Below, piece by piece: positions 7,801 to 10,598 of a stretch of 10,598 bases of DNA. How positions within the stretch are numbered: the stretch's first letter is position 1; every line of letters begins with the position of its first letter. The stretch covers positions 1 to 10,598 of the forward strand of contig CAYSLC010000189.1 in NCBI GenBank assembly GCA_964431545.1. The letters are read 5' to 3'. A model generated the notes under the pieces. That model was not told the DNA's origin and did not search any database. It saw only the letters and a program-made list of their open reading frames with translations. Source of the DNA: CAYSLC01 sp964431545. GTDB lineage: Bacteria; Desulfobacterota; Desulfobacteria; Desulfobacterales; JAABSP01. The translations under genes were made by a program, and so were the position numbers.

Positions 7801-7927
7801 TCAGGACGTCGTCCACCCGGCGAAAGGAGAAGAAGACGCCCCCCACCACCAGGATAAAGGCCAAACAGATCAGCCCGTTGAAGAGTAGGAGTCTGCCGAT
7901 GATGTTCCGCTGTTTTCCGGCCGCCAT
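4841..7927 (-). CDS. Methyl-accepting chemotaxis protein with a nine-unit poly-HAMP array
   Basis: 1028 residues, about twice the size of a typical receptor. TM1 (about 11-35) and TM2 (about 300-325) flank a predicted all-helical periplasmic domain (about 36-298), consistent with a four-helix-bundle sensor. After TM2 come nine HAMP-like units (about 327-723) of three kinds. Type A has D.IA.G..PE.I...F.G.F...R.NLN.LI at about 338, 468, 559 and 689. Type B has the GDLSV motif at about 377 and 598. Type C has G.L..RG...F.G...I..G.NATLDA..TPL at about 421, 512 and 641. The coiled-coil signalling hairpin (about 725-960) has the conserved tip EEIARQTNMLALNAAIEAAR (823-842), continuing to GRGFAVVADEIRKLAE. 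The tail (963-1010) is Pro/Glu/Ala-rich, with no recognised CheR-docking pentapeptide. ATG at 7927 has AAAGGAG 5 bases upstream. It lies 23 bp after the solute-binding protein gene and 48 bp before cheA, so it probably feeds this CheA/CheW pair. Confidence 0.95.
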   Translation of the reverse strand: MAAGKQRNIIGRLLLFNGLICLAFILVVGGVFFSFRRVDDVLTRVFARQTAEIVENAQVGRDLARVLSELNLVVSTFHGNEALLETAGPKLVKEIDALFQRGLDERLRRELDAFRAKVEAALDQCAAVNARRREIEASEKRLMETLAALDQTLAERMIEKMTQGEDASSIEQLSAMIAGFRESVMGLGLAFARLGLGYFESPMAPAADHPLIGPADDLTLRFQTLLAADPGVAEAGQRLLAETDAYRSHVTAFHQAAGTLRTLLTEVDLQKEALLGAMARIDARITEKTEGAAATLSGQIWGVALVNLVIFLLTLPLIVAAWFTARSIRGPIRAIVSHVDRLAKGDIPEKITDPYKGEFREVRDNLNDLIDATAETARIAEGIAAGDLSVAVVERSENDRLMKALGEMVERLNQVQAEARDLIGEIRRGRLSTRGDEGRFAGGWRDLMESINALIEAMAAPIGVAAETIDRIAKGEIPEKITRRFEGDFDRIRENLNQCIEAVEGLVRETVRLTESAVAGNLRTRGDAERFGGDYRRIITGVNATLDAVITPLTTAARSMERIAVGDHPERITEGFPGDFGAVKESLHSLIENRRAVVRVAERVADGDLSVEVPVLSDRDALGRALIRMVETIRAIAAQINVLTDTARAGKLHERGEEADFKGEYARIIRGFNATLDAIVTPLRTTAAHVDRIARGEVPERIEDDFPGEFDAIRNNLNTLIDNLSRFARDVQRSAEQVATGSEQLRSGANRVSQGTFHQAANVEEISSSMEEMSSTVEQNAGNARQTARISQEAAENAREGGRSVTETVEAMKRISDRIRIIEEIARQTNMLALNAAIEAARAGQHGRGFAVVADEIRKLAEKSGKAAKEINALSVGSLEIGEKTSRLLSEMVEGIGKTAELVQEISASSQEQAQGVHQVNRAIQDLDHGIQENATQAEEMAAASQEFSDQAERLREAAGFFRLPAPSGTAPSPAGGAETASPEKPTRSPEGAEAEGAPEAPASPEQERGRSRRLDLDAGEEQGLGEY

Positions 7928-7950
7928 GTCGGCTCCTTTCCACCGTTCCG

Positions 7951-8952
7951 CTATTTCGTGGTGACCAGCTCGACCCCCCGGAGGACCTGGGGCCGGGGCT
8001 TGATCCCCAGCGCCTTCATGGTCTCCACGTTGATGAGCCGTTTGCCGTTCCGGTTCCGGGTGACGGGGATCTCATCCACGGGGGTCCCCTCCATGGCCGA
8101 AAGAAGCATCTTGGCGGCGGTCCGCCCCTGCTCCCGGCCCGACTGGGTCACGGCGCACAGGACCCCCGCCTCCACCTGGAACGCCACGGCGCCGATGGTC
8201 GGCCCGCCGAAGGCCTTGTTGACGATGGGGATGACCTCCTTGTCCGTGAGGGGTGTTCCGTCCTCCGCCGGCAGTCCCTGCCAGACGGTCATGAAGAGCA
8301 CGTCGCAGCTCTTTTTCATGTCGGCGATCATGGCGAGGGTCTCGGGCAGGGTGGCCGGCTCCTTGACGGAGACGGGTTTGGCGGAATACGTCTCCTTCTC
8401 CTTTTCCATCTGTTTGATGATCGCCTTGCCGGCCGGGGAATCCTTGAGGATGAATCCCACGGTCTGGATGGCGGGTTCCAGCTGCTGGGCCAGGGCGATG
8501 GACTCCCGGATGTGGTACCGCTCCAGGATCCCGCTGACGTTGCCGGCGGGATAGCCGTAGGCATCCGGGTCGGCGTTGACCCCGCAGAACATCACCGGCG
8601 CCGCCACCTTCTCCTTGAGGTAGGGCACCACGAACATGGACTGGGCGTTGTCGTCGGCGGCGATGACGCCGTCGGGCTCGAATTCCTGGAAGAGGGCGAA
8701 GGCCTCCCGGGCCTTCTGTTCCCCCCCCGCCAGGTTGGTCTTGGTGTCCATATAGAAATACCGGACGTCGACCGTCCCGCCGAAAACCGAATCGATCCCC
8801 GCCTTGATGTCCCCGCACCAGGGGTAGCTCTCCTCGTAGCTCATCACCACCAACACCTTTTTGGCGTGAGCAAGGGGCACGACGGCCCCGAGGATCGAGA
8901 TGACGCAGAGGGTGGCCAGGGCCGAAGAAAAACCGAATCTTTTTTTCAACAT
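7951..8952 (-). CDS. Periplasmic ABC-type substrate-binding protein (TrpX/PF04392 type), probable receptor partner
   Basis: 333 residues. It has a Sec signal peptide (MLKKRFGF, hydrophobic 9-27, cleavage after AHA at about 30) and no lipobox. The mature protein has the two-lobed binding fold of the ABC_sub_bind family (PF04392): VMSYEESYPW (36-45), GVIAADDNAQ (95-104), FCGVNADPDAYGYP (122-135) and GFILKD. Characterised members such as TrpX bind aromatic amino acids; the ligand here is unknown. ATG at 8952 has AGGAGG 4 bases upstream. The open frame continues upstream into the N gap but lacks a leader-like start, so the signal-peptide start is preferred. No permease or ATPase gene follows; instead the next genes are a chemoreceptor, cheA and cheW. 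I infer that it works as a ligand-loaded periplasmic adaptor for the receptor's sensor domain. It could also serve a transporter encoded elsewhere. Confidence 0.9.
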   Translation of the reverse strand: MLKKRFGFSSALATLCVISILGAVVPLAHAKKVLVVMSYEESYPWCGDIKAGIDSVFGGTVDVRYFYMDTKTNLAGGEQKAREAFALFQEFEPDGVIAADDNAQSMFVVPYLKEKVAAPVMFCGVNADPDAYGYPAGNVSGILERYHIRESIALAQQLEPAIQTVGFILKDSPAGKAIIKQMEKEKETYSAKPVSVKEPATLPETLAMIADMKKSCDVLFMTVWQGLPAEDGTPLTDKEVIPIVNKAFGGPTIGAVAFQVEAGVLCAVTQSGREQGRTAAKMLLSAMEGTPVDEIPVTRNRNGKRLINVETMKALGIKPRPQVLRGVELVTTK

Positions 8953-9031
8953 GACGCCTCCTGTTCCGATGGGTGATGGGATTTTTCCCGAAACGGGCGG
9001 GGCCTGGGGCGCGCCCCGCATATACGGTGGA

Positions 9032-9060
9032 GATGTAAGCCATTCTAATGATGATTGCAA
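9032..9060 (-). promoter_or_regulatory. Possible promoter of the chemosensory operon
   Basis: On the minus strand TTGCAA (9060-9055, 4 of 6) and TACATC (9037-9032, 3 of 6) are 17 bases apart in an AT-richer patch upstream of the binding-protein gene. The match is moderate at best. Nearby, 9006-9017 is a perfect 12-base palindrome (GGGGCGCGCCCC) in the would-be leader. Confidence 0.35.
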
Positions 9061-9089
9061 GTGTTGACCGGCGTCATAACGAAGGGACC

Positions 9090-9189
9090 NNNNNNNNNNN
9101 NNNNNNNNNNNNNNNNNNNNNNNNNNNNNNNNNNNNNNNNNNNNNNNNNNNNNNNNNNNNNNNNNNNNNNNNNNNNNNNNNNNNNNNNN
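9090..9189. other. Assembly gap (100 N)
   Basis: Exactly 100 undetermined bases, the conventional filler for a scaffold gap of unknown length. The true distance between the peroxiredoxin gene and the chemosensory operon, and whether any gene lies between them, cannot be told. The 127 bases between the gap and the peroxiredoxin stop (9190-9316) hold no gene I can support, only a short GACGGC/GCCGTC inverted repeat at 9244-9258. Confidence 0.99.
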
Positions 9190-9316
9190 GCCGGCTATTT
9201 CGGGAGCCGCTCCACGCATGGAGGGAGGATCGAAGGGAATCGCGACGGCGGGGCCGTCCGCCATGTTCGGAGAGCCGGCGCCGCCGCGCGAATGGATCGT
9301 CTTGGGGAATCGGGCT

Positions 9317-10042
9317 TTATTCGAAGGCCATATGGGTCTTCCAGACCTCCCAGACCTTCCCCACCAGGTCGGGGCCGGGCTTGAGGGTCATCTTGCCGGG
9401 CCGCCAACCCGAGGGCGTCGCCTCGGTCCCCTCGCTGTTCCGGACCGTCTGGAAGGCCTGGATCTGGCGGAGGCTCTCCCCCACGTTCCGGCCCACGGGC
9501 GGCGTCAAAACCTCGAACCCCTGGACGACGCCGTCGGGATCGATGATGAACCGGCCCCGGGTCTCCACCCCCTGCTCCTCGTCGTAAATGCCGTAGACGG
9601 TCCCCACGCGCCCTCCGGCGTCGGAGAGCATGGGGAACGGGACCCCGCCGTCCACCATCTTCGACAGCTCGTGGTCGTCCCACATCTTGTGGACGAACAT
9701 GGAGTCGATGCTCATGGAGAGCACCTCGACGCCGAGCTTCTGGAACTCCTCGTATTTTTCGGCGACCGCCGAAATCTCGGTGGCTCAGACGAAGGTGAAG
9801 TCGCCGGGGTAGAAGCAGAGCACCACCCATTTGCCCAGATAATCGGACAGGGAGACGTTGATGAATTTGCCCTTCTGGTAGCCGGGCGCGGTGAAATCGG
9901 GCGCCTTTTTTCCGACCTTGATCATGCCGCTCACCTCCTTTGGCGTTTGGGGTTGGGGGGCCTCATCCGTCTTTTCGGGCGCCGGCTCGCCCACGGGACC
10001 GCCGGTGGGCCGGGCGCACCCGGCCTTGATCTCCTCGGCCAT
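9317..10042 (-). CDS. Selenocysteine peroxiredoxin (AhpC/Prx1-like), UGA read through at codon 86
   Basis: 241 codons if the TGA at 9787-9785 encodes selenocysteine. Peroxiredoxins reduce H2O2 and organic peroxides with a catalytic Cys in P...T..C. Here the motif reads FYPGDFTFV-TGA-ATEI, so UGA sits exactly at the peroxidatic residue (U86), after Pro79 and Thr83. The frame continues seamlessly with AVAEKYEEF, GVEVLSMSIDS, RGRFIIDPDG (162-171) and GWRPGKMTLKPGPDL (212-226), all typical of AhpC-like Prx. A SECIS-like hairpin follows the UGA. The usual resolving Cys before the C-terminal GW.PGK segment is absent (EATPSGW). Other Cys are Cys76 and Cys9. Two starts are possible: ATG at 10042 (AAAGGAGG, 7-base spacer), chosen here, adding a 39-residue extension with GCARPT; or ATG at 9925 (AAAGGAGG, 8-base spacer), which starts at the core fold. 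Probably cytoplasmic. Needs SelA/SelB/SelD/tRNA-Sec, not in the window. A nonsense mutation or sequencing error is much less likely. Confidence 0.92.
9757..9774 (-). promoter_or_regulatory. Bacterial SECIS element of the peroxiredoxin mRNA
   Basis: On the minus strand a perfect 7-bp stem (UUUCGGC/GCCGAAA) closes a 4-base GGUC loop. The loop starts 18 nt after the UGA. SelB-binding bSECIS hairpins carry a G-U-containing apical loop (GGUCU in E. coli fdhF) about 16-37 nt downstream of UGA. Sequence, loop and spacing all fit; it overlaps codons 90-95. Confidence 0.85.
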
Positions 10043-10114
10043 TGGTAAACCTCCTTTCCGCTGGTACTGCGTGGTTCCAGGTTCCATCCCTTGCCGTCGA
10101 TCTCAAATCGGGCC

Positions 10115-10133
10115 ATCGATAGTTTCAATCGAT
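10115..10133. promoter_or_regulatory. Inverted ATCGAT repeat, possible operator in the peroxiredoxin leader
   Basis: Two ATCGAT hexamers (10115-10120 and 10128-10133) flank a 7-base AT-rich spacer, giving a 19-base near-palindrome. It lies about 16 bases past the predicted transcription start and about 73 bases before the start codon. It could bind a dimeric repressor or fold as a weak hairpin. It does not match a PerR or OxyR box that I know. Confidence 0.3.
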
Positions 10134-10155
10134 CCCGTTTTTGAGATTTATCTGT

Positions 10156-10185
10156 TTAATAATCCATCAAGAGATGAAATGTCAA
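10156..10185 (-). promoter_or_regulatory. Sigma-70-like promoter of the peroxiredoxin gene
   Basis: A perfect TTGACA (10185-10180) is followed after 18 bases by TATTAA (10161-10156, 4 of 6), in AT-rich DNA on the minus strand. Transcription would start near 10149, leaving a leader of about 107 bases before the first start codon. Confidence 0.6.
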
Positions 10186-10480
10186 TGGAAAATCATTCTT
10201 TGTGTTTGAGTTCGGCCCGGCAGGCTGGGCAGGGTGCGATGTCGCGCATGCCATGGATAGGGTCAAATCCCATGGCGGCGTGGTCATACCGCAAGAAGAG
10301 AAATATGCCTTGAAAAATGGACGGTTGTATTGTATCGTGCCTTCCACGTTTTCGAGCATCAACGGCCGCGAGGCGTTTTTCATAGAAGAAAATCGGCTTT
10401 ACACGACCCGAATTCGGTATCGATGACTGTATCCACCAGACATCAAGCGATATTGTCGATACGCTGCAAGGGATGAGTCG
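10186..10480. other. Intergenic region between divergent genes, no convincing gene
   Basis: About 295 bases of lower GC content than the neighbouring genes. It holds a 74-codon plus-strand frame opening with GTG (10202-10426; an internal ATG at 10251 gives 58 codons, ending ENRLYTTRIRYR) and an opposed minus-strand frame ending at 10193 in CPACRAELKHKE. Neither has a ribosome binding site. A 7-bp inverted repeat (10417-10423 and 10456-10462, GTATCGA/TCGATAC) lies just upstream of the plus-strand gene at 10481. Regulatory sequence for the divergent gene is probably here, but I see no clear promoter. Confidence 0.5.
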
Positions 10481-10598
10481 ATGCCGAGATCGCTTCCCGA
10501 AGGCCTGACGGACAAAGAGTTCTCCCTGCTGACCACCTGCTCCAAAGAGGCGGCCGGTCTGACGCCCCAGGCCCTTCTGAAACAGGCTTCCGGCCATC
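10481..10598 (+). CDS. Unrecognised protein, N-terminal fragment (runs off the window)
   Basis: Thirty-nine codons from ATG at 10481 to the window edge, the only plus-strand gene seen. The peptide starts MPRSLPEGLTDKEF and continues through SLLTTCSKEAAGL; it is helical and soluble in character with no signal peptide. Codon use is GC-rich at third positions like the neighbouring genes, unlike the upstream spacer. AAGGGA lies about 7 bases before the ATG. The frame is open upstream only to a stop at 10424, and no other ATG lies between. I do not recognise the family from this fragment. It is divergent from the peroxiredoxin gene. Confidence 0.6.
   Translation, partial: MPRSLPEGLTDKEFSLLTTCSKEAAGLTPQALLKQASGH

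Noticed and set aside
4835..7888. Plus-strand open frame of 1017 codons opposite the chemoreceptor, and the 735-codon frame at 4758-6965 on the minus strand
   Set aside because: Low-complexity translations without domains; the receptor frame has membrane helices, HAMP units and the conserved signalling tip.
7951..9264. Longer 437-codon form of the binding protein running through the N gap
   Set aside because: The upstream part crosses unknown bases and lacks protein character; ATG 8952 has AGGAGG and a clear signal peptide.
9317..10087. Peroxiredoxin read as two separate genes or a nonsense pseudogene split at 9785
   Set aside because: The TGA falls precisely on the catalytic Cys codon, both halves share one frame, and a SECIS-like hairpin follows at the right distance.
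9931..10128. Minus-strand frame in the peroxiredoxin leader (MARFEIDGKGWNLEPR...)
   Set aside because: No ribosome binding site, overlaps the real start, and turns into arginine/proline-rich shadow sequence.

Overview
The window is GC-rich bacterial DNA, interrupted by one 100-base run of N (an assembly scaffold gap). Nearly all genes lie on the minus strand. No single marker fixes the organism. A selenocysteine peroxiredoxin, a MopE-type metal-binding-repeat lipoprotein, a long poly-HAMP chemoreceptor and a solute-binding protein encoded beside a chemoreceptor together suggest a deltaproteobacterium in the broad sense (Desulfobacterota or relative). This placement is inference.

Reading in the direction of transcription (high to low coordinates): at the right edge, the start of an unrecognised plus-strand gene (10481 onward) diverges from a peroxiredoxin gene (10042 to 9317). 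The peroxiredoxin has TGA exactly where the catalytic cysteine codon should be. A stem-loop with a GGUC apical loop begins 10 bases after the TGA, its loop 18 bases after it, as expected for a bacterial SECIS. I therefore read it as one intact selenoprotein gene of 241 codons, not two broken ORFs. After the N gap comes a compact chemosensory operon: periplasmic solute-binding protein (8952-7951), a 1028-residue chemoreceptor with about nine HAMP-like units in series (7927-4841), CheA (4792-2765) and CheW (2768-2274). Spacings are 23 bp, 48 bp and a 4-bp ATGA overlap. No ABC permease or ATPase accompanies the binding protein, so it probably presents a ligand to the receptor. No CheY, CheR or CheB is in the window.

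Downstream are a lipoprotein with two calcium-binding-like repeats (2081-876) and a small 89-residue protein (628-359). The small protein begins with a double-glycine-leader-like segment and has its own promoter-like sequence, ribosome binding site and intrinsic terminator. At the left edge is the first 40 codons of an AAA-ATPase-like/DUF1703-type protein on the minus strand (121 to beyond 1).

The most notable items are the UGA/SECIS pair and the cysteine changes in the peroxiredoxin, the A-B-C-A-C-A-B-C-A order of the HAMP array, the self-contained binding protein-receptor-CheA-CheW unit, and the GG-leader-like small protein.
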